Positions 25,554 to 34,542 of a DNA stretch of 64,000 nt are shown here, in pieces (positions within the stretch are counted from its first letter, which is position 1; each line of letters begins with the position of its first letter). The stretch is from Terrimonas rubra (GTDB taxonomy: Bacteria; Bacteroidota; Bacteroidia; Chitinophagales; Chitinophagaceae). The notes below the pieces were generated by a model, which had not been told where the DNA came from, made no database searches, and worked only from the letters and a program-made list of their open reading frames with translations. The stretch covers positions 1,922,001 to 1,986,000 of the forward strand of contig NZ_JBHUOZ010000003.1 in NCBI RefSeq assembly GCF_042686025.1. Direction: 5' to 3'. The position numbers and the translations under genes are program-made.

Positions 25554-25635
25554 ATGGCAAACATAATTACTTTTTGGAAAAGAAACGCTGCAGGTTCAGG
25601 AAGTTCGGGCTTTCAGAGCTGGAAAGATAAACTCC

Positions 25636-26694
25636 TTATTTATTTTCGTTCTTTAACTCGTTGCGGGCCTGTACAAAATCGGCCACCAGGTAGGCGGCCA
25701 GTGAAGCCGGCCCCGAAGTATCTAAAGTGCCCTGCTGCTGCGGAATAGTGCCGCAGATAAACAAATAGGCCGGTTGACTGACCATAGCACTGTAGGCCAC
25801 AAAACGGCGGGCATGGTTGGCATAAATACCGGTATTGCAGGCATTGGTTTGAATGGAATCCAGGTCAATATCAATACCCGTTAACGTATCAGCAGTAAAT
25901 TCGGTAGCATGATCCACGGCCTGTATAAAGCTTCGTTTTTCGTTGATAAAAATATCCTCGAAAGTTACGCAATCCATAAAAGGATTATTCACCATATCGT
26001 TCCATACATTTTGTGGTAACTGTTTTTCCTGCATTCCCACTACACAGTAACGCTGCAGGTAACCATCCTCTTCGGCATAACGAATGGGGTTACCGCTATG
26101 ATGCCCTTCCATAGCATGATAACGGCTATGCGTATCCATATTAATACAGTTGATCTGCGCCAGGGCCAGTTTACCCGACTTCAGCCAGCCTTTTGCTGCG
26201 CCCTTAATTAACGGATAAGTATTGTTGTGCCCCCCTCCCAGTACAATGGGTATTTTGCCGGCGGCTGTAATTTGTTTGATCACTTCCTCAACTTCTTCGT
26301 TCACCGTTTGTACGGCATGGCGGTAAGCTGCTAACTTTTCCTCAGTTCCTTTGGCATTAATATCAATCAGGTATTGTATATCGCCAAAATCAAAATGCCC
26401 GAGGATCAGTACATCACTGCCGTCAAAAAAATCATTGCTTTGCAGGTTAACAAAGTATTGAAGGAACGAAACCCACCATGTATCGGCAAAAGCCGTACTA
26501 TGGTTGGCCCTGATACCAATACTTTCCGGTATACCTATTACCACGTATTTGGCATTACTGGCTGCCAGGGCATCGCCCGGCGCCGTTGTATGATCGGGCA
26601 AAGCCTGCACCCGCTCTCCTACCCTTGTTTCAAATTTTTTTACCAGTGTTAACGATAATACATCCTGCTTGCTGTACAATTTTAAATGTTGCAT
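25636..26694 (-). CDS. Formimidoylglutamase-like ureohydrolase
   Basis: Arginase-fold protein of 352 residues, adjacent to formimidoyltransferase/cyclodeaminase, which points to histidine degradation (N-formimidoyl-glutamate to glutamate). The fold motifs are present: VLGGGHNNTYP, then INMDTHSRYHAMEGHHSGN, and GIDIDLDSIQ. In canonical ureohydrolases the second motif is D-x-H-x-D. Here the last Asp is Arg (codon CGT), so one manganese ligand appears to be lost. The protein may be a mononuclear variant, a divergent subfamily or inactive. It lies 46 bp downstream of ftcD and is probably co-transcribed with it. Confidence 0.82.
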   Translation of the reverse strand: MQHLKLYSKQDVLSLTLVKKFETRVGERVQALPDHTTAPGDALAASNAKYVVIGIPESIGIRANHSTAFADTWWVSFLQYFVNLQSNDFFDGSDVLILGHFDFGDIQYLIDINAKGTEEKLAAYRHAVQTVNEEVEEVIKQITAAGKIPIVLGGGHNNTYPLIKGAAKGWLKSGKLALAQINCINMDTHSRYHAMEGHHSGNPIRYAEEDGYLQRYCVVGMQEKQLPQNVWNDMVNNPFMDCVTFEDIFINEKRSFIQAVDHATEFTADTLTGIDIDLDSIQTNACNTGIYANHARRFVAYSAMVSQPAYLFICGTIPQQQGTLDTSGPASLAAYLVADFVQARNELKNENK

Positions 26695-26740
26695 GGGTAG
26701 TTTTTTATAATGTTAGTGGACGATTGTTTGCACCGTTAGG

Positions 26741-28417
26741 CTACAGGCCAATTTTTTGATTGACAACCTGTAAAATTTCCTGCTCGGCCTGTATGGCCTG
26801 TTGTTCAATGGCCTGGCCCTGTTTCAACACTTCCTGTACAAATGTTTTATCATCATAGCCTGCTGCATTGATACGTACATTCATAAAAGCGCCTAATACG
26901 GCGCTACGGGCACACAAGGCTCCCACCCCGGCATCGGATACAGAATTAGGATTGCCGGTATCGGCCATAGCCTTTATCAGTTCCATGGAGCCATACGCCA
27001 CCTGCATTACTTTTAAGGGCACTTCAATAGCGTATTTAGTAGCTTCCTGTATAGCAGCAGTGCGGGCCTTTTTTTCCTCTTCCGTTGCCTTGGGCAAACC
27101 AAATGCGTTCATGATTTTATTAAAGGCAGCCGTATCTTCATCCACCAGTTTTAATAACTGTGCTTTAGCGGTTTCACCTTTTTCGGCCCAGTCACTAAAC
27201 TCCTGCCAACGCTCATCCCACCCTTTTTTATGCGATGACAGGTTTGCCACCATAGTGGCCAGCGCTGCGCCTAAAGCCCCCATATATGCGGCAATAGAGC
27301 CACCGCCAGGGGCCGGGCTTTCACTCGCCGTTTCATCGGCAAAACCGGCAACGGTCATATTGATCAGCCTGCTGTCTTCCGGCCTGGCCAGTATATATTC
27401 TATTATTCTTTCCTCGGGTTTAAAAGGGCTTAGCTCGTCCAGCCCCAAAGATTTTACAGCAATTTTTATCAGTTCCTTTTCGCTTACACCAACAGAACGT
27501 TGTTGTTTTTGTAAAAAATATTTACCGGCATCCAGTAATGCTTTCAACGGTACAAGGCCAACCAATTCACTGCCGGTAACCCTTATGCCACGGGCATCGG
27601 CTTTTTTGCAGGTTTCATCAAAAGCTATATGAATGGGGGTAATATTCAGGTTAGTCAGGTTAATGGATATCTGGGCAATGCCATACTCTTCAATATACCA
27701 GCCAATGGCTTTTACCGATTTTAAACTACCGGGAATGTTTACCGGTTTACCGGCTTCATCGGTTACCACTTTACCGTTCTCTCTTTTTACCCGCCCTGCT
27801 TCACGGATATCAAATGCAATGGCATTGGCCCTGCGGGTAGAAGTAGTGTTAAGATTTACATTATACGCCACTAAAAAATCACGTGCGCCTATAACGGTAC
27901 CACCCCGTTTGGCATCAAATTCGGCAGGACCAAAATCGGGCGCCCATTCGGGTTGTTTTATTTTTTTGAAAAAGCCTTCATATTCACCGGCACGGATCAC
28001 TGATAAGTTTTTACGGGCAGGGTTGGACTGGGCCGCTTCATATAAATATACCGGAAGGTTTAACTCCTCGCCTACCCTTTTGGCCAGTTGTTGCGCATAA
28101 CGGGTCGTTTCTTCCATGGTAATATTGGCTATGGGAATTAAAGGGCAAACATCGGTAGCGCCCATACGCGGATGTTCGCCGCTGTGTTTGCTCATATCAA
28201 TTAATTCTCCCGCTTTTTTTATCGCTAAAAATGCGGCCTCTATCACAGCACCTGGTTCGCCAACAAAAGTTACCACTGTGCGGTTGGTTGCTTTACCGGG
28301 GTCCACATTCAGTAACCGAACACCTTCTACCGATTCAATTTCATCTGTTATTTGTTTTATTATTTGCAGGTTAACTCCTTCGCTAAAATTGGGAACGCAC
28401 TCGATAATGGGCTGCAT
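26741..28417 (-). CDS. ftcD: Glutamate formimidoyltransferase fused to cyclodeaminase
   Basis: Bifunctional enzyme of 558 residues from the start chosen here. The N-terminal formimidoyltransferase part begins MQPIIECVPNFSEGVN and includes SKHSGEHPRMGATDVCPLIP. The C-terminal part is a formiminotetrahydrofolate cyclodeaminase domain (about 345-550, with ESPAPGGGSIAAYMGALGAA). Together they pass the formimino group of formiminoglutamate to tetrahydrofolate and then deaminate it. ATG 28417 is preferred over an upstream Met at 28489, because the homologous protein begins at MQPIIECVPNFSEG. The neighbouring formimidoylglutamase-like gene makes two alternative FIGLU routes possible. Confidence 0.93.
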   Translation of the reverse strand: MQPIIECVPNFSEGVNLQIIKQITDEIESVEGVRLLNVDPGKATNRTVVTFVGEPGAVIEAAFLAIKKAGELIDMSKHSGEHPRMGATDVCPLIPIANITMEETTRYAQQLAKRVGEELNLPVYLYEAAQSNPARKNLSVIRAGEYEGFFKKIKQPEWAPDFGPAEFDAKRGGTVIGARDFLVAYNVNLNTTSTRRANAIAFDIREAGRVKRENGKVVTDEAGKPVNIPGSLKSVKAIGWYIEEYGIAQISINLTNLNITPIHIAFDETCKKADARGIRVTGSELVGLVPLKALLDAGKYFLQKQQRSVGVSEKELIKIAVKSLGLDELSPFKPEERIIEYILARPEDSRLINMTVAGFADETASESPAPGGGSIAAYMGALGAALATMVANLSSHKKGWDERWQEFSDWAEKGETAKAQLLKLVDEDTAAFNKIMNAFGLPKATEEEKKARTAAIQEATKYAIEVPLKVMQVAYGSMELIKAMADTGNPNSVSDAGVGALCARSAVLGAFMNVRINAAGYDDKTFVQEVLKQGQAIEQQAIQAEQEILQVVNQKIGL

Positions 28418-28519
28418 AGATTGTTTTTTGTGAGCAAATCGTTTGAAGCGGTTTTTTACAGGTAAAACCGGTAATAGACAAGGTAGCAAAATTGTAAGAG
28501 AAAATCAAAAATAGAAAGA

Positions 28520-28579
28520 GAATTATGAACGAGGAATTATGAATTATAAATTATGAATATGAACTGATGAATTATGAAT
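28520..28579. repeat. GAATTAT heptamer run overlapping the gcr-like stop codon
   Basis: Near-tandem GAATTATGAAC/GAATTATGAATTAT units at seven-base period. They are the same type of run found at the edges of both dispersed repeat families. The run covers the last codons and the TAA stop of the neighbouring gene (28572-28574), so it has contributed to coding sequence. Confidence 0.65.
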
Positions 28580-30593
28580 TGGCTTTGTTTCTGGGAGGAA
28601 GAATAAAGTGAGAAGGAAAATGTATAAAGTAACGCCATAAAATACCGATGAATTGCGGATAGTCTTTCAGGTGAATACCTCTCGATTTTACTGCTACATA
28701 AAAAGCAAAGGCAAAACTGCTTAAGAAGTTTACAAAGCCAATGGCCAGTACCCCTAAAAACACTACCAGCAGGTATTGCCAGGCTATATTTTCAAATCCT
28801 ACGCCATACACACCAATAGCACTGTTACCGGCCGATATGGTGATATGCCTGATATCGAAAGGAATGCCGAATACCTTGCCAAATATGCCTGCCATGCCCA
28901 GGAAAAAACCAAGGGCTATACTGCCCACCAATGCCCCGGAATGTTTTTCAATATAAGCAGCTAATTTTTTTCTCCGGTTCTCCGCCATCGATAAACGCAG
29001 TATGGGGTGCATCACCAGCCTTTCGCCAATACGGCCATACCTTATTTTGTTTTGTACATAACCGGCTATAATGCCGCTTACAAATAAAAAGAAGCCCGTA
29101 TTGCAGGCATATAACAGGGAAAGACTTTCCCAGGGATGCTGGTCCCTCAATAACTGGTAAGCCGCATCGCCATCGGCAATTTTTGTATTGAATGAAAGAT
29201 GATATAACCAGGCCAGTAAAAAAGTACCCGGAAATACAATGACCAGGTTACCGAAGAAAGAAGCTATCTGGCTCCTGGATACTTTTGCCACCGTAATGGC
29301 CAGGTTATTTAAATCAGGGCGATTGGATTGTTTTTTGGTATCCAGAGATGCTGCCACCGCACTGGCCGTAAAAGCGGGTTGTTTGGTAGCCAGTGTAGAG
29401 CCTGTTTCCTCAATAGCAATAAAACCTGCACTGTAATTAACACTGTACATAAAGCCCTGCCAGAAGGGTGCTAAAGCCAGTTTGCCCAACAGGTTTTTAA
29501 ATACGGCGATAAAACAGATGATAAAACCACCCCACATGGCACTGATAACCATTTTACGGTATTCTTTGGCCGTACTAGTAATATACTTTCCACCTTTATC
29601 ACCTTTATGTTCGGCAATCTGGTAAGCCAGGTAGCCAATGCCCTGCGAAACAAATTCACGGATACTGTTTTTCCGGTTCTCGTTCCTTACCAATACCTTA
29701 AACAGGTCTACAAAACGGCCCACATCAAAATGATCATCCCGGTCGAGCACATCGTTTAAAATAAGTATCCTTTGTAAACGGGTACTTAGTATAAGCAAGG
29801 TATAGGTTTGCCGTAAACTGGCCCCCTTGGTGGATTGCTGGCTGCGTATATAATCAATGTTCTTTGCACACTGCTGTATCACATCCTTGATCAACGCACA
29901 GCAATGAGTAATTGTGGCATTATCACTATCCTGCGTTAATTTTTCCTGCAGGTCATGTATTAAAAAACTTTGTTTTACAAAAGGGCTTTCCTGCCCTGTT
30001 TCCGTTGCGGGAATATAAGCGGCCACTTCTTTTTCGAGCCCTGTTTGGGCCACCTGGAAAGACAGGATACGCATGGCTGCCATTACATGCTGTTGCAGGC
30101 GTTTATCCCGCACACCAATGGGCATTTGAATGATGGTAAAAAACCTGATCCAGTTTTCCTGCGTGATCGCTTCCACCCACTTAAAATCGTCCGATTTATA
30201 AAACACCCTGTCAATCACATAGAGAAAATCATCAGGATCCTGTATAGCCGGCAGCATTTTATGTTTTAGCCGGTCGAACAGCTCCTGCCAGAAACCCTCC
30301 GCCAGGGGAACCCCGCTTTCAGTGAGTGCCTTATTAAGGTTTGTGTTGATCAGGAGTAAGAGGATGGCCCTTTGCAGTTTTTGTTTGAGTACTTTATGCT
30401 GCTCCAGCGCCACCATGGCCAGCTGCAGTTTATTGTTGGCCGTTTCATATTCTTCGTTCCGGGCGGGCCTGACGGTTTTGAAAAAAGATACTAAAAAGTT
30501 AATCCCTTCTTCCCTGTTCGTTAATACAATACTATCTGCATCTGTTACAACAACGTCAAAAAAATGAGGAGTTTTCTTTTTTCTTATCAGCAT
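28572..30593 (-). CDS. Gcr-type multi-pass membrane protein (called site-specific recombinase)
   Basis: Large protein of 673 residues of the COG4389 group, named after a gonococcal gene. The N-terminal half is soluble and helical (about 1-345). The C-terminal half has six to seven transmembrane segments (for example VISAMWGGFIICFIAVFKNL, then NTGFFLFVSGIIAGYVQNK). No tyrosine- or serine-recombinase catalytic motif is visible, so the recombinase label should be treated as a legacy name and the true function is unknown. The last codons lie in a GAATTAT run, which suggests the C-terminus has been trimmed or extended by a repeat. Confidence 0.8.
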   Translation of the reverse strand: MLIRKKKTPHFFDVVVTDADSIVLTNREEGINFLVSFFKTVRPARNEEYETANNKLQLAMVALEQHKVLKQKLQRAILLLLINTNLNKALTESGVPLAEGFWQELFDRLKHKMLPAIQDPDDFLYVIDRVFYKSDDFKWVEAITQENWIRFFTIIQMPIGVRDKRLQQHVMAAMRILSFQVAQTGLEKEVAAYIPATETGQESPFVKQSFLIHDLQEKLTQDSDNATITHCCALIKDVIQQCAKNIDYIRSQQSTKGASLRQTYTLLILSTRLQRILILNDVLDRDDHFDVGRFVDLFKVLVRNENRKNSIREFVSQGIGYLAYQIAEHKGDKGGKYITSTAKEYRKMVISAMWGGFIICFIAVFKNLLGKLALAPFWQGFMYSVNYSAGFIAIEETGSTLATKQPAFTASAVAASLDTKKQSNRPDLNNLAITVAKVSRSQIASFFGNLVIVFPGTFLLAWLYHLSFNTKIADGDAAYQLLRDQHPWESLSLLYACNTGFFLFVSGIIAGYVQNKIRYGRIGERLVMHPILRLSMAENRRKKLAAYIEKHSGALVGSIALGFFLGMAGIFGKVFGIPFDIRHITISAGNSAIGVYGVGFENIAWQYLLVVFLGVLAIGFVNFLSSFAFAFYVAVKSRGIHLKDYPQFIGILWRYFIHFPSHFILPPRNKANS

Positions 30594-30659
30594 GTTACAA
30601 AAATAAGTTTTTATGCCTACCGGTCAATTATAAGCCGTTACCGGAAAAGATAAGAAAAA

Positions 30660-30690
30660 AAATAGGCTGCCTTTATCAGACAGCCTATTT
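30660..30690 (-). terminator. Intrinsic terminator after the DUF3052-like gene
   Basis: Stem AAATAGGCTG / CAGCCTATTT with an 11-nt loop, about 24 bp beyond the stop codon, followed by T-rich sequence on the minus strand (CTTATCTTTT after an initial T-run). Confidence 0.7.
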
Positions 30691-30713
30691 GTATTCAATT
30701 TTTTTGAGGTTAA

Positions 30714-31166
30714 TTACTCGTCTGCACTCACCGGTGCCGCTTCTCTCTTACGCGTGATAACTGTTTCTACCGAACGCTCCAGTTCACCTTTTACAAAACG
30801 CATGGCACTCCACACATGATCTAACTCTATTCTTTCAATACTTTCGTACCCTTCGCAGGTTAACCTGTTCCAGCTACATTCCCTGTTTAAATCGGTAACA
30901 ATTTTTGAAGTTGCTTTAGGATAAGCTACCCAGAATTTGGACTCGCCTTTTAAAGATGGCATAACATCCTTTAAAATACCATTGAGCTGATTTTCATTTA
31001 CTGCAAAAACAAGAGCAAAGTCAATTTTCCTGTTTTTCAGCAGCGGAGTCATGTTTTTTGCGAAAGATAACTTGCTGAATTGTTTTTCGATTGAAGAAGG
31101 TAAACCCTGAATTAATAGATTCTTTTCGTCTGCCAGTTGTAATTTTTCAAAAACCGTTGGAAGCAT
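30714..31166 (-). CDS. Uncharacterised protein resembling DUF3052
   Basis: Soluble protein of 150 residues with a Ser/Lys-rich middle. The stretch FWVAYPKATSKIVTDLNREC followed by Trp and a late VDH/IELDHVWSAMRFVKGE motif resemble DUF3052 proteins, whose function is unknown. No signal peptide or transmembrane segment is seen, and no catalytic motif is recognised. It has its own terminator and lies downstream of the M48 peptidase gene, separated from it by a hairpin, so it is probably monocistronic. Confidence 0.6.
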   Translation of the reverse strand: MLPTVFEKLQLADEKNLLIQGLPSSIEKQFSKLSFAKNMTPLLKNRKIDFALVFAVNENQLNGILKDVMPSLKGESKFWVAYPKATSKIVTDLNRECSWNRLTCEGYESIERIELDHVWSAMRFVKGELERSVETVITRKREAAPVSADE

Positions 31167-31289
31167 ACTGTAAAGCCATTTTTAGGTTTAAAAAGAACAC
31201 GCCGAAACCCTGTCCACACTGTGTTTCCATTTGTCGGGAGTGCAAAGTTAGTAAAAAAACGTGGTATTGTTGGGGTAAGGCCAATAAAA

Positions 31290-31318
31290 ATCCCCTTTAC
31301 AGTGCTTGTAAAGGGGAT
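31290..31318 (-). terminator. Intrinsic terminator after the M48 peptidase gene
   Basis: Perfect 12-bp stem (ATCCCCTTTACA / TGTAAAGGGGAT) with a 5-nt loop, 19 bp beyond the stop codon, followed on the minus strand by TTTTATTGG. Confidence 0.88.
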
Positions 31319-31337
31319 GGGGCAGCAAAAAAGCCAC

Positions 31338-32150
31338 TTATTTTGACACCGGTCTGTAGTATTGTAAGGCCTCAGGCATGTGTTTTTCCAGCTCCTGGAT
31401 ACGTTTTCCCTCACTCGGGTGGGTACTTAAAAACTCGGGCTGTCCCTGGCCACCGCCTGCTGCTTCCATTCTTTTCCATAAGTTAATGGCTTCCTGTGGG
31501 TTATAACCGGCCATAGCAGTCCAGATAAGACCATAACGATCGGCTTCCAGCTCATGTTTACGCGAAAAAGGTAATACACCCAATACGTTTGAACCAATAC
31601 CAAAAGCTGTCATAAACAGGTTTTGTGTGGCCGCCGGTTTATTAGAGAGGGCAACACTCAATGCCGAACCCAAACCCTGTTGTACCATACCCTGGCTCAT
31701 ACGTTCGTTACCATGATTAAACAACGCATGTGATACCTCATGACCCATTACTGCGGCCAAAGCGGCCTCATTTTGTGTAATAGGTAATAAACCTGTATAC
31801 ACCACAATTTTACCTCCGGGCATACACCAGGCGTTTACGTCCTTGCTGTCAACCAGCTTATATTCCCAGTTATAGCCATCCAGTTCGGCCGATAAGCCTT
31901 TTTGTGCATAGTATTGCTTTACGGCCTGCGTAATACGCTGGCCTACCCTGTTCACCATCTCGGCATCCTTACTGGTAGCACTGCTTATCACTTTGTTGCT
32001 GGACAGGAAGCTCTGGTACTCCGTTACAGCCATCGATTGTAGTTCTGATTCCGGTAATAGTTTCATCTGGCTTCGCCCGGTAACCGCATTGGTTGAGCAG
32101 CCAATCACTATTGTTGCAGCAGCAAATACTGCGAAAATTATCCTTATCAT
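31338..32150 (-). CDS. M48-family zinc metallopeptidase lipoprotein
   Basis: Zinc peptidase of about 270 residues. The lipoprotein signal ends in IVIGC (Cys18 from the ATG at 32150). The catalytic HEVSH is at 137-141, with the downstream ligand glutamate in RKHELEADRYG. Its likely role is turnover or quality control of periplasmic or outer-membrane proteins, as for BepA/LoiP-type enzymes. The ATG at 32150 is preferred over 32174, because it places the signal peptide at the N-terminus. A TATTTTTG box at 32230-32237 may serve as its promoter, with no clear -33. Confidence 0.88.
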   Translation of the reverse strand: MIRIIFAVFAAATIVIGCSTNAVTGRSQMKLLPESELQSMAVTEYQSFLSSNKVISSATSKDAEMVNRVGQRITQAVKQYYAQKGLSAELDGYNWEYKLVDSKDVNAWCMPGGKIVVYTGLLPITQNEAALAAVMGHEVSHALFNHGNERMSQGMVQQGLGSALSVALSNKPAATQNLFMTAFGIGSNVLGVLPFSRKHELEADRYGLIWTAMAGYNPQEAINLWKRMEAAGGGQGQPEFLSTHPSEGKRIQELEKHMPEALQYYRPVSK

Positions 32151-32253
32151 GGGTTTGTTTTTTACTTTTAGCAAATCAATCTCTATACCAATAATTTGTT
32201 TAGAGTATTTGGCTTAGTAAGGGCTGGAACAAAAATAATGTAATTACAGGAAG

Positions 32254-32916
32254 TCAGGACGACATATCCCCTCTGCGACGTTGCCTGCGTTTATCTCTTT
32301 TTTTAAAAATAGGCACTTTACTCTCGGCACCTTTTAACAGGCGGGTAATATTTTTCTGGTGTGTAAGGATCACCATTAAGGCCACAGCAATGGCAAATAC
32401 CCTGTAAACAGGATTATCCACGTTAAAGATGATGAGGATAAAAATGGGAAATGCCACACTTGCCAAGATAGAACTGAGGGATACAAAGCGGGTAAGATAA
32501 AGCACCAGGAGAAACACGCCGGAACAACCTAAGGCTGTCCAGGGTGAAATGCCTACCACCAGGCCAAATAAGGTAGCCACCCCTTTACCGCCGCGGAAAT
32601 CGGCCCAGATAGGAAATATATGCCCCAGTACGGCAGCCAGGCCTAAGGCTATCTGCAGGTTGAGAAAACGTGTTTCATGATCCAGCAGCTCCGGAGCCAG
32701 GAAAGCCAGCTTTACCGCCAGCATGCCCTTAAGCATATCCACGATCATAACAATGGTACCCCATTTGGGACCTAATACCCTGTAGGTATTGGTGGCGCCG
32801 GCATTACCGCTGCCATACTCACGAATATCAATTTTGAAAAAGTGTTTACTAACCCATACAGAAGTAGGGATACTCCCGATCAGATATGCCAATAATATTA
32901 ATAAAAGCCCATTCAT
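32254..32916 (-). CDS. plsY: Glycerol-3-phosphate acyltransferase PlsY
   Basis: Inner-membrane enzyme that acylates glycerol 3-phosphate with acyl-phosphate, the first step of phospholipid synthesis. From ATG 32916 it is about 220 residues with five to six transmembrane segments. The family motifs are LIGSIPTSVWVSK, REYGSGNAGATNTYRVLGPK and FRGGKGVATLFG. An upstream Met at 32991 would lie upstream of the promoter box, so it cannot be the start of a transcript from that promoter. The C-terminus is strongly basic (KKRDKRRQRRRGDMSS), which is unusual but not disqualifying. Confidence 0.93.
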   Translation of the reverse strand: MNGLLLILLAYLIGSIPTSVWVSKHFFKIDIREYGSGNAGATNTYRVLGPKWGTIVMIVDMLKGMLAVKLAFLAPELLDHETRFLNLQIALGLAAVLGHIFPIWADFRGGKGVATLFGLVVGISPWTALGCSGVFLLVLYLTRFVSLSSILASVAFPIFILIIFNVDNPVYRVFAIAVALMVILTHQKNITRLLKGAESKVPIFKKRDKRRQRRRGDMSS

Positions 32917-32958
32917 AAGAAACCGGAATCTATTACTTTTTGGTAAAGAGTTGAAGGA

Positions 32959-32991
32959 CAAAGGTAAAGAAAACCTGCCACCGGGTAACAA
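32959..32991 (-). promoter_or_regulatory. Promoter of plsY (TTG-N22-TACCTTTG)
   Basis: Minus-strand TACCTTTG at 32959-32966 and TTG at 32989-32991, spaced by 22 nt. The leader to the plsY ATG at 32916 is about 35-45 nt. It also decides the start codon. Confidence 0.65.
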
Positions 32992-33012
32992 TTAATTAAT
33001 ACTAGTTCTCCA

Positions 33013-33831
33013 CTATGGCTTTAACATATTGATAAATAACCACTTATTCCTTTCGGCAATTTTCACTAACTGCAAGCCCTGTTTTTGAGCGGCGGTCACA
33101 ATATCCTGCTCGTCCTCTATCAGTAAACCGCTGAAGAAGATGGTACCACCGGGCTCCAGTTCACGGGCCAGTATCTCCATATTATCTAGGATAACGTTTT
33201 TATTGATGTTGGCCAGTATTACATCAAAACGCTGGTCCAGCTCGGCTGTATCGGATTTAATGAGTTTAATTCCCCCGGTATGATTACGGGTGATGTTTTC
33301 CCGGGTATTTTCAATACTCCATTCATCATAATCTACTGCTGTAATATCGGTAGCGCCCATTTTGTGTGCCAGGATAGCCAACACACCGGTTCCGGTGCCA
33401 AAGTCAAATACTTTTTTGCCGGTCATTTCCAGTTGCTGCATTTGTTCCAGCATCATATAGGTAGTGGCATGATGGCCGGTACCAAAACTCATTTTGGGTG
33501 TAATAACTATTTCATGTACCACGTTGGTGATAGGCTCGTGAAAGTCGGCACGAACCGCCACCCAGTTTTCTACTGTAACAGGATTGAAGTTAGACTCCCA
33601 CAAACGGTTCCAGTTTTCTTCTTCCACTTTTTTAACCTCATAGGCCGCCTGCACGGTTCCGGCCATTCCGGCAATTTCCTCTTCCTTAAAATCGGCTTCG
33701 TTAAAAAATACTTTTAAACTGTTATCCAGTTCTTCAATGCCATTGGTATTGGTTGCCGATAAAAGGGCTATCAGGATTTCGCTGTTTTCAGCAGAGATAT
33801 TATTAAACTGTACTTCGTAATAAAAAGCCAT
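33013..33831 (-). CDS. prmA: Ribosomal protein L11 methyltransferase
   Basis: SAM-dependent methyltransferase of 272 residues. The N-terminal substrate-recognition region (about 1-85) precedes a Rossmann-like catalytic domain with motif I KVFDFGTGTGVLAILAHKMG and the N-I-N motif FDVILANINKNVILDN. It trimethylates L11, whose gene rplK is elsewhere in the window. The start is the ATG at 33831 (MAFYYEVQFNN). It is monocistronic as far as can be seen. Confidence 0.92.
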   Translation of the reverse strand: MAFYYEVQFNNISAENSEILIALLSATNTNGIEELDNSLKVFFNEADFKEEEIAGMAGTVQAAYEVKKVEEENWNRLWESNFNPVTVENWVAVRADFHEPITNVVHEIVITPKMSFGTGHHATTYMMLEQMQQLEMTGKKVFDFGTGTGVLAILAHKMGATDITAVDYDEWSIENTRENITRNHTGGIKLIKSDTAELDQRFDVILANINKNVILDNMEILARELEPGGTIFFSGLLIEDEQDIVTAAQKQGLQLVKIAERNKWLFINMLKP

Positions 33832-33897
33832 AAATGTATTTGTGCGAAGTACGTTATTTTATACCACACCATACCGTTAGTGTTTAGTAAAAAATAA

Positions 33898-33921
33898 ATC
33901 AGCCGCCCGGGGGCGGCTGAT
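33898..33921 (-). terminator. GC-rich terminator after the gene at 33995
   Basis: Perfect stem ATCAGCCGCCC / GGGCGGCTGAT with a very short loop, lying 74 bp beyond the stop of the minus-strand gene at 33995. It is followed on the minus strand by TTATTTTTTA. Confidence 0.8.
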
Positions 33922-33994
33922 AAAGGTGTACGGGAGGATAGAAACAAAAGCCTAATAAAACTTAATGCACATGCAGCCGTACCATAAAAATATT

Positions 33995-34381
33995 TTAAGC
34001 ATATATAGCGGGCGGGTAGTTGCGTAAAAACATTTTAAACTCATCACTGATCGATTTTAACCGATGTTGCAACCGTTCCACATCGTTGGTTAAAAAACAG
34101 TGCAAGGCTACCGTATCATCACGCAATACACCCCGCATGGATTGTTTGCTGATATTATCCGCATGACGTTTAATGACTTTTTTGAGATCGTGAATGTTGA
34201 TCAGCTGGATGTAAAACTGGTTATAGAGGTGTTCCACCTCCCACATGGCCAAACGCCGGTTTTTTTCCAGTACTTTTTTTTCCAGTTTGTGGGTGTGATT
34301 GGTGAACTGATCACGCAGATGCCTGAGCGTAAAACGCCATTGACGACATTCCTCCGTTAACTGCGCAGTAGCTTTCATCAT
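33995..34381 (-). CDS. Uncharacterised small helical protein
   Basis: Soluble protein of 128 residues, predicted almost wholly alpha-helical and rich in charged residues. It contains several heptad-like stretches (for example LEKKVLEKNRRLAMWEVEHL and TNDVERLQHRLKSISDEF). No domain, signal peptide or metal-binding motif was recognised. It has its own terminator and is flanked by the ABC ATPase and prmA genes, but neither suggests a role. A normal start (MMKATAQLTEEC) and balanced codon use support it as a real gene. Confidence 0.65.
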   Translation of the reverse strand: MMKATAQLTEECRQWRFTLRHLRDQFTNHTHKLEKKVLEKNRRLAMWEVEHLYNQFYIQLINIHDLKKVIKRHADNISKQSMRGVLRDDTVALHCFLTNDVERLQHRLKSISDEFKMFLRNYPPAIYA

Positions 34382-34542
34382 GGAAGATAGATTTAAAGGT
34401 TTAAAAAACTAAAATCCCCAGAAAGTGAATGAAAATGGCAACTGTAATTTACAACCGTTTTTTGAGACCTGATAATATTATTTTGCAGCAAATAATGCAC
34501 CAATTTTCCATTTTCGTCAATACGTTAAAGGTGAAATGGCAG

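Noticed and set aside
26868..27632. Long open frame of 254 codons on the plus strand opposite ftcD
   Set aside because: It lies entirely antisense to a well-conserved gene, its translation has no recognisable motif, and such frames are common opposite GC-balanced coding sequence.
28572..30593. Site-specific recombinase label
   Set aside because: The protein has several transmembrane helices and no tyrosine or serine recombinase motif, so it was kept as a membrane protein of unknown function and not as a mobile element.
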